A stretch of 18,703 bases of DNA from DATKMS01 sp041497995 (GTDB lineage Bacteria; Desulfobacterota; Binatia; HRBIN30), in NCBI GenBank assembly GCA_041497995.1, contig JBGQHM010000088.1:1-18703 (forward strand), given 5' to 3'. Each line of letters begins with the position of its first letter. Position 1 is the first letter of the stretch. This document shows positions 1 through 8,134 of the stretch, piece by piece. The notes below the pieces were generated by a model. It was not told the origin of the DNA. It saw only the letters and a list, made by a program, of their open reading frames with translations, and searched no databases. Both the position numbers and the translations under genes were made by a program.

Positions 1-555
1 GCGCTGCTGCTGGCGTTGGTCATCCGGACCTTTGTCGTGCAGGCCTTCAAGATCCCGTCCGGCTCCATGCTACCGACGCTCGAAGTGGGTGATCACATCC
101 TGGTCAACAAGTTTGCCTATGGGGTCCGGCTGCCGGTAGTAGGGACGCGGTTGCTCGATGTCGGCAGTCCGCGCCGCGGTGACGTCGTCGTGTTCGTCTA
201 TCCCGTCGATCCCGCCAAGGACTTCATCAAGCGGGTGGTTGCAGTGCCCGGAGATGTCGTCCAGATCCGTAACAAGCGCGTGTACATTAACGGTGAAGTG
301 TGGAACGATCCGCATGCGTATTTTGCGGACGGAAGTACGCTTGGCGGAACGCCGCGCGATATGTACGGCCCGGTGACGGTGCCGGCGGGGCAGATCTTCG
401 TGATGGGAGACAATCGTGACCGCAGCTACGACAGTCGGTTCTGGGGCTTTGTCGATCGCGATGAAGTGAAGGGTCGGGCGTTCTTGATTTACTGGTCGTG
501 GGATGGCCACGACCGGTGGGTGCGGTGGGACCGCCTAGGGGAAGTGATTCAGTAA
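1..555 (+). CDS. lepB: Signal peptidase I, 5'-truncated by the window edge
   Basis: This membrane-bound serine/lysine protease removes signal peptides from exported proteins on the outer face of the cytoplasmic membrane. The reading frame is open from base 1, so the N-terminal membrane anchor lies outside the window and 184 residues are visible. The S26 family boxes are all present. PSGSM carries the expected nucleophile Ser (visible residue 22, codon 64-66). RGDVVVF is box C. FIKRVVAVPGD carries the general-base Lys (visible residue 77, codon 229-231). GDNRDRSYDSRFWG is box E. The TTG at base 16 is only the first possible start codon inside the window and is not a credible start, because the family has a transmembrane segment before the Ser. 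Several genes just downstream encode signal-peptide proteins, which are likely substrates. The family assignment is firm. Confidence 0.96.
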   Translation, partial: ALLLALVIRTFVVQAFKIPSGSMLPTLEVGDHILVNKFAYGVRLPVVGTRLLDVGSPRRGDVVVFVYPVDPAKDFIKRVVAVPGDVVQIRNKRVYINGEVWNDPHAYFADGSTLGGTPRDMYGPVTVPAGQIFVMGDNRDRSYDSRFWGFVDRDEVKGRAFLIYWSWDGHDRWVRWDRLGEVIQ

Positions 556-588
556 GGGTTGGGGGAGATGGAACGGAGGAATGGAGCG

Positions 589-3069
589 ATGCGGACAATT
601 GGCATTGGCGCGATGATCTTGCTGACGGCGGCAGTGGCTGCTGCCCAGACCCCGGTGTTTCGCTCGGCGTCCCGGTATTCGTTGCCGGGGTCCGTCACGG
701 ACACCTTCTACCTGAGTACGCTCATCGCGGCGGACATCGGATCGCCGGACGGTCCTCCGGACGGCATCATCGACCTGATCACGGCGAACACCAATCAGCT
801 CGCCCCGGTGAAGTTCGGGGACGGGCATGGCGGCTTCACCAACTGCTGCAACGTGCAGGTCGGGACCATTCCGTCGGCGATGGTGTTGGCAGACTTCGAC
901 CGGGACGGTACGCCGGATCTGCTTGTCGGCGACTCGCGCTTCGTGCGCTTTCTGAAAGGCAACACCGGGATCGATTCCGGCACGTTCCAGACACCTGCTC
1001 CAGAGATCCCGGCCGGAAAAGGAGTGGCTGCAATCCTGGCGACGGACCTGAACGGCGATCACAAGCTGGATGCGATTGTGATCGATGATGCCGACCAATT
1101 GCCGGGAGCGAATGGGTCCGCGATGGTGCTGATGGGCAACGGCGATGGAAGCTTCGGGCCTCCAGGAACTCCGACTCCGGGGCCGACGTTTGCCACCGGC
1201 GTGGGTAGCGAGTCTGCCGTCCTTGGCGACTTCAATCATGATGGGAAGATCGATGTCGCTGTGGCGAACGCTGGCTCTGGGGATGTCAGCATTCTGCTTG
1301 GCGATGGGACCGGCGGGTTCACCCTTGGCCAAGTTCCCAAGGCCGGTACGGAGCCCATGGCGATCGCCACTGCCGATCTCAACAACGACGGGTTCCTCGA
1401 CTTGGTTGTGATCAACCGCAACAGCGACAGCATTTCAGTCTTGAACGGTGGCGTTGGCGGCAACGGAGCAACCTTCGCCACTGCCCGCTCGTTTCCGAGT
1501 GGCAGCAGCGGCAGCACGCCGATGGGCCTTGCACTGGCTGACATCAATTCTGATGGGAAGGTTGACGTGGTGGTGGTCAACAACCGAAGCAACGACGCGA
1601 GTGTCTTGCTGGGCGATGGACGCGGCAATTTTTCTCGGCCACGGGCGTTCGTTTCCGAAGTGGAACCTCAGGGGGTCGCGACCGCCGACGTCAACGGCGA
1701 CGATATTCCAGATGTGCTGACCGTCAACCGGGGTAACACGACGCCCAATATCGGTGTGCTTCTGGGAGTCGGGGATGGTTCCCTGCTGGGGGTAGAGGAT
1801 GTGGTTACCGACCCGAGCCCGACCGGGTTGGTGGCGGGCGACGTCAACAACGACGGGTTATCGGATCTCATCGTATCCATGCTGCCTCCGCCGCAATCGA
1901 ACAGTGGATCGGTGTTTGTCATTCGGGCTGACCAAACGTCCGGGTTTGCCCCACCAACGGTGTTGCGCACCGTAGGTGACGCTGTGGCGATCGCAGCCGG
2001 CGACTTCAACGCGGATGGATGGCTCGATGTCGCTGCCCTCAACAAGTCGACCAAGAACGTCTCCGTGCTTCTGGGAAAGGCTGCGGGTGGCTTTGGTGCG
2101 GAGCGCGACTATGCGGTGGGCGATGGCGCGGCCGCCATGGTTGCGGGGGATTGGAACGGTGATGGCCGTACTGATCTCGCCGTGACACGCCAAGGCAGCG
2201 GCTCGACCGGGGCGGTAGATATCCTGCTCGCTAACGCGGACGGGAGCTTTCGCACTGCCACGCCGTTTCCCGTTGGGATGAGTCCGGCCGCAATCGACTC
2301 CGGCGATTTCGACAAGGACGGCAAACGCGATCTCGCGATTGCCAACAGCGCGTCGAACGATGTGTCGGTACTCATCGGCAATGGCGATGGGACGTTCAAA
2401 CCGGCAACCTCCGTTGCCAGCACGGGAGGGCCGCGCGGCATCGCGGTCGCGGACTTCGACCGCGACGGTGCCGATGATTTCGCGGTCGCCGTGTCGATCA
2501 ACTCCCACGTAACTGTCTTCTACGGCAACGGGCAGGGCGGCTTCTCTCCCGGACCGCAGTTGGGAATCGGTGGCAGCGCGTCGTCGGTTGTGGCACGCGA
2601 CGTCACCGGCGATCTGATCCCGGATATTCTGGTGGCCGACCAGGTCTCGAATGTTGTCTCGGCGTTTTATAGCAGCGGCTCGACGCGCCAGTTCCGTCAC
2701 GACAGCCGAGTCGATGACGTCCTCGTGAGCCGCGGGCCCGTCAGCGCCGGCTGCGCCGATGTCGATGGTGATGGACGATACGATGGCCTCGCCGCGAATG
2801 GATTTCTTGCGGGCAGTGTGTCTGTGCTGACCAACATCGGTGCGACCGCTGTCCTACGCGGTGACGGTAATGCGGACAAACGCGTGACCGTCGCGGATAC
2901 GCTGGCCGTCATCCGCGTGCTCAGTGACGGTCGCGGCCGCCGCGTCGAAGACGTTCGAGTCACCGGCGGAACGGACGTGGCGCGCGCCGGCGTCGACGCC
3001 AACGGCGATGGGTTCGTGACGCCGCAAGATGCGTTGGCCGTGGCGCACGAGCTATTTCCCGGACTGTGA
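589..3069 (+). CDS. Exported FG-GAP/VCBS repeat protein with C-terminal dockerin-like domain
   Basis: The protein has 826 residues. ATG 589 is chosen because GGAGGA (575-580) lies 8 nt upstream; an in-frame ATG at 568 lacks such a site. Residues 1-20 look like a signal peptide (MRT, a hydrophobic stretch, then AAAQ), so export is expected. I count 14 calcium-loop repeats of the D-x-[ND]-x-D-G-x-x-D type, for example DFNHDGKIDVAVAN, DLNNDGFLDLVVIN, DINSDGKVDVVVVN and DFDKDGKRDLAIAN. They are spaced roughly 50-60 residues apart, as in integrin-like FG-GAP propellers. From about residue 757 a dockerin-like pair of EF loops follows (GDGNADKRVTVADTLAVI and DANGDGFVTPQDALAVA). The gene starts 33 nt after lepB and ends 3 nt before the yqeY-like gene, so it is probably co-transcribed with both. 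A surface or adhesion role is inferred; the ligand is unknown. Confidence 0.9.
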   Translation: MRTIGIGAMILLTAAVAAAQTPVFRSASRYSLPGSVTDTFYLSTLIAADIGSPDGPPDGIIDLITANTNQLAPVKFGDGHGGFTNCCNVQVGTIPSAMVLADFDRDGTPDLLVGDSRFVRFLKGNTGIDSGTFQTPAPEIPAGKGVAAILATDLNGDHKLDAIVIDDADQLPGANGSAMVLMGNGDGSFGPPGTPTPGPTFATGVGSESAVLGDFNHDGKIDVAVANAGSGDVSILLGDGTGGFTLGQVPKAGTEPMAIATADLNNDGFLDLVVINRNSDSISVLNGGVGGNGATFATARSFPSGSSGSTPMGLALADINSDGKVDVVVVNNRSNDASVLLGDGRGNFSRPRAFVSEVEPQGVATADVNGDDIPDVLTVNRGNTTPNIGVLLGVGDGSLLGVEDVVTDPSPTGLVAGDVNNDGLSDLIVSMLPPPQSNSGSVFVIRADQTSGFAPPTVLRTVGDAVAIAAGDFNADGWLDVAALNKSTKNVSVLLGKAAGGFGAERDYAVGDGAAAMVAGDWNGDGRTDLAVTRQGSGSTGAVDILLANADGSFRTATPFPVGMSPAAIDSGDFDKDGKRDLAIANSASNDVSVLIGNGDGTFKPATSVASTGGPRGIAVADFDRDGADDFAVAVSINSHVTVFYGNGQGGFSPGPQLGIGGSASSVVARDVTGDLIPDILVADQVSNVVSAFYSSGSTRQFRHDSRVDDVLVSRGPVSAGCADVDGDGRYDGLAANGFLAGSVSVLTNIGATAVLRGDGNADKRVTVADTLAVIRVLSDGRGRRVEDVRVTGGTDVARAGVDANGDGFVTPQDALAVAHELFPGL

Positions 3070-3072
3070 GAC

Positions 3073-3507
3073 ATGGCGACTGAAGCGCAGCTGCAGAGCG
3101 ATCTGCAGGCCGCGATGAAAGCGCGCGCGATGGAGAAGGTGTACATCCTGCGCGGGCTGATCACGGCCATCAAGAACCTCAAAGTGGAAAAGCAGATCGC
3201 TGAACTGCCGGAGGCGGAGATCGCGGCTGTCGTGCGCAAGGAGATCAACAAACGCAGCGAAGCAACGGAGTTCGCGCGTAAGGCGGGCCGCAACGAATTG
3301 GTCGAACAAAACGAGAGGGAGAAGAGCCTGCTGGAGGTCTATCTTCCGCAGCAACTCGGTGCAGACGCGTTGACCGACATCATCAAGGGACTCGTGTCCG
3401 AGCTCGGGACGACCCAGATCGGCCCGCTGATGGCGAAGCTGCGCGAGCGCTACGCTGGGCAGTTCGATGGCAAGCTGGCCAGCGAGCTGATTCGCAAGCT
3501 CGCGTGA
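3073..3507 (+). CDS. yqeY: GatB/YqeY domain protein
   Basis: A 144-residue cytoplasmic protein, close to the usual length of stand-alone YqeY (about 150). It is made of amphipathic helices. Recognisable segments are the N-terminal LQSDLQAAMKARAMEKVYIL, the block VVRKEINKRSEATEFARKAG, and YLPQQL in the middle, which are typical of the family. YqeY resembles the tail domain of GatB (Asp/Glu-tRNA amidotransferase subunit B) that contacts tRNA, but the precise role of the free-standing protein is not established. ATG 3073 sits 3 nt after the stop of the preceding gene. There is no strong ribosome binding site, which fits translational coupling. It is unusual to find it directly behind a large exported protein. 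Confidence 0.93.
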   Translation: MATEAQLQSDLQAAMKARAMEKVYILRGLITAIKNLKVEKQIAELPEAEIAAVVRKEINKRSEATEFARKAGRNELVEQNEREKSLLEVYLPQQLGADALTDIIKGLVSELGTTQIGPLMAKLRERYAGQFDGKLASELIRKLA

Positions 3508-3619
3508 GCAGAGACGCGAGCGCTTGCGTCGCTACTCGATTGACTTGGGTTTGCCGCTGAGTGACACTTCCTGCGCTTGCGAGATCCCCGATCCGTCCAG
3601 CGCCAAGGAGGGTGTCGTC

Positions 3620-4498
3620 ATGAAAAGAGCCTCTGCCGCGGTTGCATTCGTCACGGTGAGTATCATCTGCGCCGCCGTACCTGCGCGCGCTACGTTTCAC
3701 ATCATGGTTATCGATCAGGTCTTCCCCGGTCTCGAATCGGCGCCGCACGCGCAGTACGTGATGCTGCGCACGCAGGCGCCGCTTCAGACTGCGGTCTACG
3801 GTCAACCGTTCTCGGTCTTCGATGCCGCCGGCAATGCCCTGGGGACGTTCGGGACGTTCTGCACCACGCCGCGCCAGAGCTGTATTCTCCCCGCGGTGAG
3901 CCCGGCCTGCAGCGCGGGCGGATGTCCGGGAGGACTCGCGACAAGTGGCCGACCCATCCTCGCAGCGACCCGTTGGGCGCAGGATCTTTTCTGCGTGACC
4001 GCGGATCTGCTGGCGACCGGCGTGCTGCCGTATCCGAATGGTCGCGCCTGTTTCGGTGATTGCGATCTGCGTCCGGACTGCGCCTCGGGGCCCGTCGATT
4101 GCGTGGCGTACGGCAGCTTCACGGGTGACAACTCCCCGTTCGGCAGCCCGGCGATGTCACCGATGCTGGGCGAAGCGCTCGTAGCGGATCCGGCCCGTTC
4201 GAATCAGTTTCTGAAGACCGATCCGCTCCTCGACAACTCGCTCGGCTTCAGCGTCGGCGCGCCCACGCCGGAGAACTTCCATGGCGACCATGGTGCCATC
4301 GATGGGGTCGCAGGGGACCCGGAGGGAACTGGGCAAGTGGAGGTGGACGACATCGGTGCCGAGGTCGCCGTGCTGTTCGAGGCCGACCATCGCTGCAGTC
4401 TGCCCGCTGCTCGCCGCGGTGCCGACGCGAACTTCGACACGCGCGTGAGTGCGGCGGATATCATCGCGACCATTCGGATCGTTGCCGTTTCCGGCTGA
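3620..4498 (+). CDS. Cys-rich exported protein with C-terminal EF-hand/dockerin-like tag
   Basis: The protein has 292 residues. ATG 3620 is preceded by AAGGAGG (3605-3611) with an 8-nt spacer, so the longer frame from 3524 is not used. Residues 1-24 form a signal peptide ending in PARA. The mature N-terminus (FHIMVIDQVFPG, then QYVMLRTQ and FSVFDAAGNALGTF) resembles a widespread but poorly described group of secreted proteins with a lamin-tail-like beta fold; this is a weak resemblance from memory. About a dozen Cys occur between residues 80 and 170 (CTTPRQSC, CSAGGC, CFGDCDLRPDC, DCVAYG), which suggests disulphides outside the cytoplasm. The last 25 residues (DANFDTRVSAADIIATIRI) form one EF-like loop plus helix, closely similar to the dockerin-like end of the FG-GAP protein upstream. 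The function is unknown. Confidence 0.82.
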   Translation: MKRASAAVAFVTVSIICAAVPARATFHIMVIDQVFPGLESAPHAQYVMLRTQAPLQTAVYGQPFSVFDAAGNALGTFGTFCTTPRQSCILPAVSPACSAGGCPGGLATSGRPILAATRWAQDLFCVTADLLATGVLPYPNGRACFGDCDLRPDCASGPVDCVAYGSFTGDNSPFGSPAMSPMLGEALVADPARSNQFLKTDPLLDNSLGFSVGAPTPENFHGDHGAIDGVAGDPEGTGQVEVDDIGAEVAVLFEADHRCSLPAARRGADANFDTRVSAADIIATIRIVAVSG

Positions 4499-4527
4499 AC
4501 CGACCGCCCGGCCCTCGAACGACAGAC

Positions 4528-7197
4528 GTGAAACGCAAGCTTGCTTTGGGTCGTAGCCTCGCGTTCGCGCTGGCGCTTCTCGCCAGCCCAGCACCCGCGA
4601 AGACGGTGCGCGTCTTCGCGGTGGGTAACAAGATCGAAGTCCGCTACGCCGACACCTATCAGAATTTCCACGACAAGATGTTTGCATTATTCGATGGCCA
4701 GCACCCTCGCAGGGGCGAGCTGGTTCAGAACGGCGTCGACGATGTCGCGAGTCACCTGCAACCAGCTGACCCCTCGGCTCCCGAGCTGGCGTTGGTGAGC
4801 TTTCCCGAGGATGTTGGACTGGTTGCCGGGCTGATCGGCACGCGTGGTGCCGCCGCGCGCCGCGCCACGATACACAGTGGTGGGTCAGCGGCCGCCTTCG
4901 GCTCCCTCATCCTCAAATACAACCCTCAGATCCAATACTACTTGAAGCAGTTTCCCGGGCAGGCACCGGTGCGCTACCTGTTGCTGGCGGAGACCGACAC
5001 GTTCTATCGCGGTGCATACGAGACCTTCCGCGATTTGGCGCGCACCTATAGGGTGCATGTGACCGCGACGTTCAACGTGGCCGCGGCCCGTCGCATCGAG
5101 GCCCCTGAGCAGCCGGACCTCGTGGCGTTGCTGCGCGATCCGGATGAGGCGAAGACGCGCGACTACGCTTACGTCGCCCTGTCCCCGCAGGTGTTCAACA
5201 CGACCTTTATCTTCGACCCCTCGGGCGACGTACTGATTGCTGCGCCGGACGGCACCGTCATGCACAGCCCAGACGAAACCGGCGGCGTACTGCGCGGCAG
5301 CTTGAACAAGGCGTATCTGACCGAAGTGGAGGAGGATACGTTGCCGTTGGCGTTTGGTCGCGTACAGGACCTGGATGTCGTGGATACCCCGGTTGGCCGG
5401 TTGGCGTCGGTGATCTCGAAAGACGCCTGGATGATTGACGTCAACGACCGCTACGACGCCAAAGGGGCGAATCTGGTTCTCCAGCCGGAAGCCTTCAGCG
5501 AGTGGGCATATGTTGCTGCGCCGTGGCAGCCCGATGGTTACAAAGCGGGCGGCTTCGCGGAGGTGCAGCGCAATCCCAGCTTTCTGTACAACGTCGCTCC
5601 GTGCATGACCGGGAATCTCATTGATGTTACCTTCGACGGGCAATCGAGCGTGATCGGCAAGCGGCGCAAAGGCGGCGCGCCCTCTTTCACCACGCAGAGT
5701 GTGTGGATCGGGCAGAACCCGGACGCCGGCTTTCTCAGCATCGCGCCATGGATCGTCGATGACCCTGGCATCGGAGACCCCTCGCTCAGCCTGGCGTTAC
5801 GGCGCGGCTCGCTTGCCACCGCCGGGTCCCACCTGTTGCCTGGCGCAACGCCGAAGTGCGGGTCGGCGACAGAAGTCGGCGCATGCGAAAACGGCTACCG
5901 CGAATCCGTGATCCATGCGGACGTGCAGCTTCCTGATGACACGCGACGAGACCTGGCTCCGGACGGAATCACGCGCGTGCCAACGACTTTCGGTGCCAGC
6001 ATGCCTGTGACCAAGGACGTCGACTCGGTGCATCAATATGCGCGGATTGCTGCCCACGGAGGGAACGTCTACGTCACGTGGCAGGAAGCCGTCGCGGGAA
6101 CGGAGACCGTCTTCCTCGCCGTTAGCAACGACCGCGGTGAGCACTTCGCGGAACGTCGTGTCAGCGACAACGGATTTGGATCGACGGTCGAGCTGCGGCC
6201 GGCGCTAGGCGTGAGCCCCGATGGCCAGCACGTGTTCGTCGCGTGGCAAGAGTTCTGCGCCGGGCACGACGACGACTGCGGCCGCATCAAGTTGGCGCGT
6301 TTCGACGCCAATGGTGTAAAGCAGGGGACGGACGTGCGCATCGATCGCGGCGCCGACGCCGTCGGAAAGTGGAACGTGGCGCTGGCCGTCAGTCAGACGG
6401 GTAATCCGATGGTTGCTTGGGTTGATGAGCGTGACGATGGACCGGAGGGCATCCGCTTCGAGCACATCTACTTCGCCCGAGGCCGCAGCGGCGGAGCCGT
6501 CTTCGGTCCCAACGTGCGCGTCGATGCGGGGGCTCCAGTGCACGCTGCCGCGTCGCTAGACAACAAGTGGGCGCCCGCGGTGGCGGTGCGAGGGCGACGC
6601 ATCTACGTGGCCTGGACAGATTTCCGCAACTACAACTGGGACATTTTTCTCGCGCACTCCCGCAACGGCGTCAGCTTCTCTCCCAATGCACGCGTCGATG
6701 ACTTCCGCGACTTCGAGCGCATCCACGATCACCCGTCGATCGGAATCGACTCCCAAGGGGTGGTGCACGCCGTCTGGGCAGATCGTCGAGACACCGACGG
6801 CGATACGGATACCTTTTACGCTCGCAGTCTGGACGGTGGCCGGACGTTTTCAGCCAACCAGCAGATCGATTCGTCTGTGCTCGGCTTCGACCCCGATCAC
6901 GACACGCCCAGCAATCAGTGGAACCCGCGCATCGCGGTGAGCGGCAGGGATGTTCTCGCTGCGTGGCAGGACAATCGCCTGGGCAACAATGATATATTCT
7001 TCGTTCGCAGCCGCGACGGCGGGGTCACATTCGACGTCGATGAGCGAGTCGATGATAGTGGTGAAGGGCCCAGCAACCAATACCGGCCCGACGTGGCCGT
7101 TGATGAAGCCGATCCTCGGGGGCGTACAGTCTACGTAGTGTGGGAGGACAGTCGCGGCGGCGGAACCGGGATCTACTTCGCCCGCCGCCCGCTGTAG
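4528..7197 (+). CDS. Exported nitrilase-like domain fused to seven-repeat BNR/sialidase-like propeller
   Basis: The protein has 889 residues from GTG 4528. No good ribosome binding site is visible, but the start gives a clean signal peptide (MKRKLALG, hydrophobic core, SPAPA). Residues about 75-430 follow the carbon-nitrogen hydrolase pattern. FPED holds the expected Glu (E94). NKAYLTEVEED holds the expected Lys (K261). In TPVGRLASVISKDAW the nucleophile position reads Ser297 instead of Cys, and GANLVLQPEAFSEW follows as usual. From about residue 490 to the end there are seven repeats with a V-x-x-W-x-[DE] strand (VYVTWQE, VFVAWQE, MVAWVD, IYVAWTD, HAVWAD, LAAWQD, YVVWED). Asp-box-like turns occur between them (SNDRGEHF, SRNGVSF, SLDGGRTF, SRDGGVTF). 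It lies 29 nt after the Cys-rich protein gene. Amidase activity is doubtful, and binding or a changed chemistry is possible. The fusion is clear; the function is inferred. Confidence 0.8.
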   Translation: MKRKLALGRSLAFALALLASPAPAKTVRVFAVGNKIEVRYADTYQNFHDKMFALFDGQHPRRGELVQNGVDDVASHLQPADPSAPELALVSFPEDVGLVAGLIGTRGAAARRATIHSGGSAAAFGSLILKYNPQIQYYLKQFPGQAPVRYLLLAETDTFYRGAYETFRDLARTYRVHVTATFNVAAARRIEAPEQPDLVALLRDPDEAKTRDYAYVALSPQVFNTTFIFDPSGDVLIAAPDGTVMHSPDETGGVLRGSLNKAYLTEVEEDTLPLAFGRVQDLDVVDTPVGRLASVISKDAWMIDVNDRYDAKGANLVLQPEAFSEWAYVAAPWQPDGYKAGGFAEVQRNPSFLYNVAPCMTGNLIDVTFDGQSSVIGKRRKGGAPSFTTQSVWIGQNPDAGFLSIAPWIVDDPGIGDPSLSLALRRGSLATAGSHLLPGATPKCGSATEVGACENGYRESVIHADVQLPDDTRRDLAPDGITRVPTTFGASMPVTKDVDSVHQYARIAAHGGNVYVTWQEAVAGTETVFLAVSNDRGEHFAERRVSDNGFGSTVELRPALGVSPDGQHVFVAWQEFCAGHDDDCGRIKLARFDANGVKQGTDVRIDRGADAVGKWNVALAVSQTGNPMVAWVDERDDGPEGIRFEHIYFARGRSGGAVFGPNVRVDAGAPVHAAASLDNKWAPAVAVRGRRIYVAWTDFRNYNWDIFLAHSRNGVSFSPNARVDDFRDFERIHDHPSIGIDSQGVVHAVWADRRDTDGDTDTFYARSLDGGRTFSANQQIDSSVLGFDPDHDTPSNQWNPRIAVSGRDVLAAWQDNRLGNNDIFFVRSRDGGVTFDVDERVDDSGEGPSNQYRPDVAVDEADPRGRTVYVVWEDSRGGGTGIYFARRPL

Positions 7198-7242
7198 TCG
7201 GTCCGAAAGATGACGATGACTTATGCGATGCTGGCTACCGAT

Positions 7243-7497
7243 TTAGGCAGCTTTTCGAGATTTCTGGCGCGTTGCCGGGTTGAAGCGCCCGCGCCACGTG
7301 GCTTGCCACTGCCGTCCCGGCCCCTCCGGCAGGGTCACCTCGTCCGGGTGCTCCACCTCGTAGATGCGTTTCAACAGGGCTTTTGGGTCAGTCCACCGTC
7401 CCAAATTGCGCAGGGCGGGCGACTTGGCCTCCCACGCCGAAACCGTCTTTCCCGCAATCTTGAGCCGAACCTCGCGGAGCGCATCTATCTTCTTCAT
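7243..7497 (-). CDS. Small hypothetical protein, about 84 residues
   Basis: I do not recognise this protein. The frame is open from an ATG ending at 7506, but the ATG ending at 7497 (MKKIDALREVRLKIAG) is preferred because GAGG lies 9 nt upstream of it. The protein is basic, soluble and without a signal peptide or membrane segment. Trp and Arg/Lys cluster in the second half (GRQWQATWRGRFNPATRQKSRKAA). Codons have G or C at most third positions, like real genes nearby, which favours coding over chance. It converges on the end of the propeller fusion gene (46 bases apart) and diverges from the VOC gene. A nucleic-acid-binding role could be imagined from the basic tail, but nothing in the sequence proves it. 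The 107-residue frame on the opposite strand is considered its shadow. Confidence 0.5.
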   Translation of the reverse strand: MKKIDALREVRLKIAGKTVSAWEAKSPALRNLGRWTDPKALLKRIYEVEHPDEVTLPEGPGRQWQATWRGRFNPATRQKSRKAA

Positions 7498-7506
7498 TCG
7501 TGCCAT

Positions 7507-7744
7507 CCTCGTCCCGTATTATGTACACGGTGAGCCCTTCATTCAACCCCAATTCCAACCACAATCGTGCGGCCGGCGCGGATTTGACGGGCCAGCGACG
7601 ACACGGTACGGTCCAATTCCGGCTCCCAGACCGGCAGAGTGCAGGGTGGTGCCGGCAAAATAGTTGCAGTTCCACTGATCGAATTCAGGGCCGGTTCGCT
7701 TCGCGGGTGATCTGAGCGAAATCGAGGCACAATAGGAGGATCTG
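7507..7744. other. Divergent intergenic region without a recognised gene
   Basis: These 238 bases separate the small hypothetical gene (-) from the VOC gene (+), so both promoters should lie here. AGGAGG at 7734-7739 is the ribosome binding site of the VOC gene. A TTGACG at 7584 has a poor TACGGT 17 nt downstream and is at best a weak plus-strand promoter. No convincing repeat, hairpin or RNA gene was seen. Short open frames occur on both strands but none resembles a known protein. Confidence 0.4.
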
Positions 7745-8122
7745 ATGGCGCAACGGACACTCGACCACACTTCGATTTGTGTCGCCGATGTCGCTCGTTC
7801 TCGGCAGTTCTACGAGGGGCTGCTGGGGCTTACACCGGCGGAGCGGCCAGACTTTCCGTTTCCCGGTATGTGGTACCAACTCGGCGAGGGACAGCTTCAC
7901 CTCATCCAGCGGGAGCAGGTGGCCACTTCAAGGAACTCCGGGGATATGATCAATGCAGCCGACCCGCACTTCGCGATCCAAGTCGACGACCTCGATGCCA
8001 TGCGGCACCGCGCCAAAGCTGCCGGTTTGGAGCTGCTCGAGTTCGGTGGAGAGCAGCTCTGGGTGCGCGACCCCGATGGCAACACGGTTGAGTTGCGTTC
8101 GCCAGCCGGCCCACCGCGCTGA
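7745..8122 (+). CDS. VOC-fold protein (glyoxalase/dioxygenase superfamily)
   Basis: The protein has 125 residues and is cytoplasmic. ATG 7745 follows AGGAGG with a 5-nt spacer. Two beta-alpha-beta-beta-beta modules are visible: LDHTSICVADVARSRQFYEGLLGL at the N-terminus and DPHFAIQVDDLDAMRHRAKAAG in the middle. The end RDPDGNTVELRSP is the classic closing strand of the fold. Likely metal ligands are His8, His52, His75 and Glu116, so the site looks intact and an active metalloenzyme is plausible. The superfamily includes glyoxalase I, extradiol dioxygenases, fosfomycin thiol transferases and epimerases. This sequence alone does not separate them, and its small size fits the glyoxalase-like group. 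It is a single gene, convergent with the DUF4340-like gene and only 12 bases from it, with no terminator between. Confidence 0.9.
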   Translation: MAQRTLDHTSICVADVARSRQFYEGLLGLTPAERPDFPFPGMWYQLGEGQLHLIQREQVATSRNSGDMINAADPHFAIQVDDLDAMRHRAKAAGLELLEFGGEQLWVRDPDGNTVELRSPAGPPR

Positions 8123-8134
8123 AGCTCACCCGCC

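Noticed and set aside
1858..2700. Minus-strand open frame of 280 codons inside the FG-GAP gene
   Set aside because: It arises from the repeated GAC/GGC-rich calcium-loop codons read backwards; it is repetitive and without known motif.
3513..3530. Hairpin GACGCGA-GCGC-TTGCGTC after the YqeY gene as terminator
   Set aside because: The stem is short with one G-T pair and no T-run follows, so it is too weak to call.
3540..3568. Possible promoter TTGACT with 17-bp spacer and GACACT ahead of the Cys-rich protein gene
   Set aside because: Only half of the -10 positions match the consensus; such matches are expected by chance.
7584..7612. Possible promoter TTGACG-N17-TACGGT ahead of the VOC gene
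   Set aside because: The -10 is poor and the leader would be over 130 bases; not strong enough to annotate.
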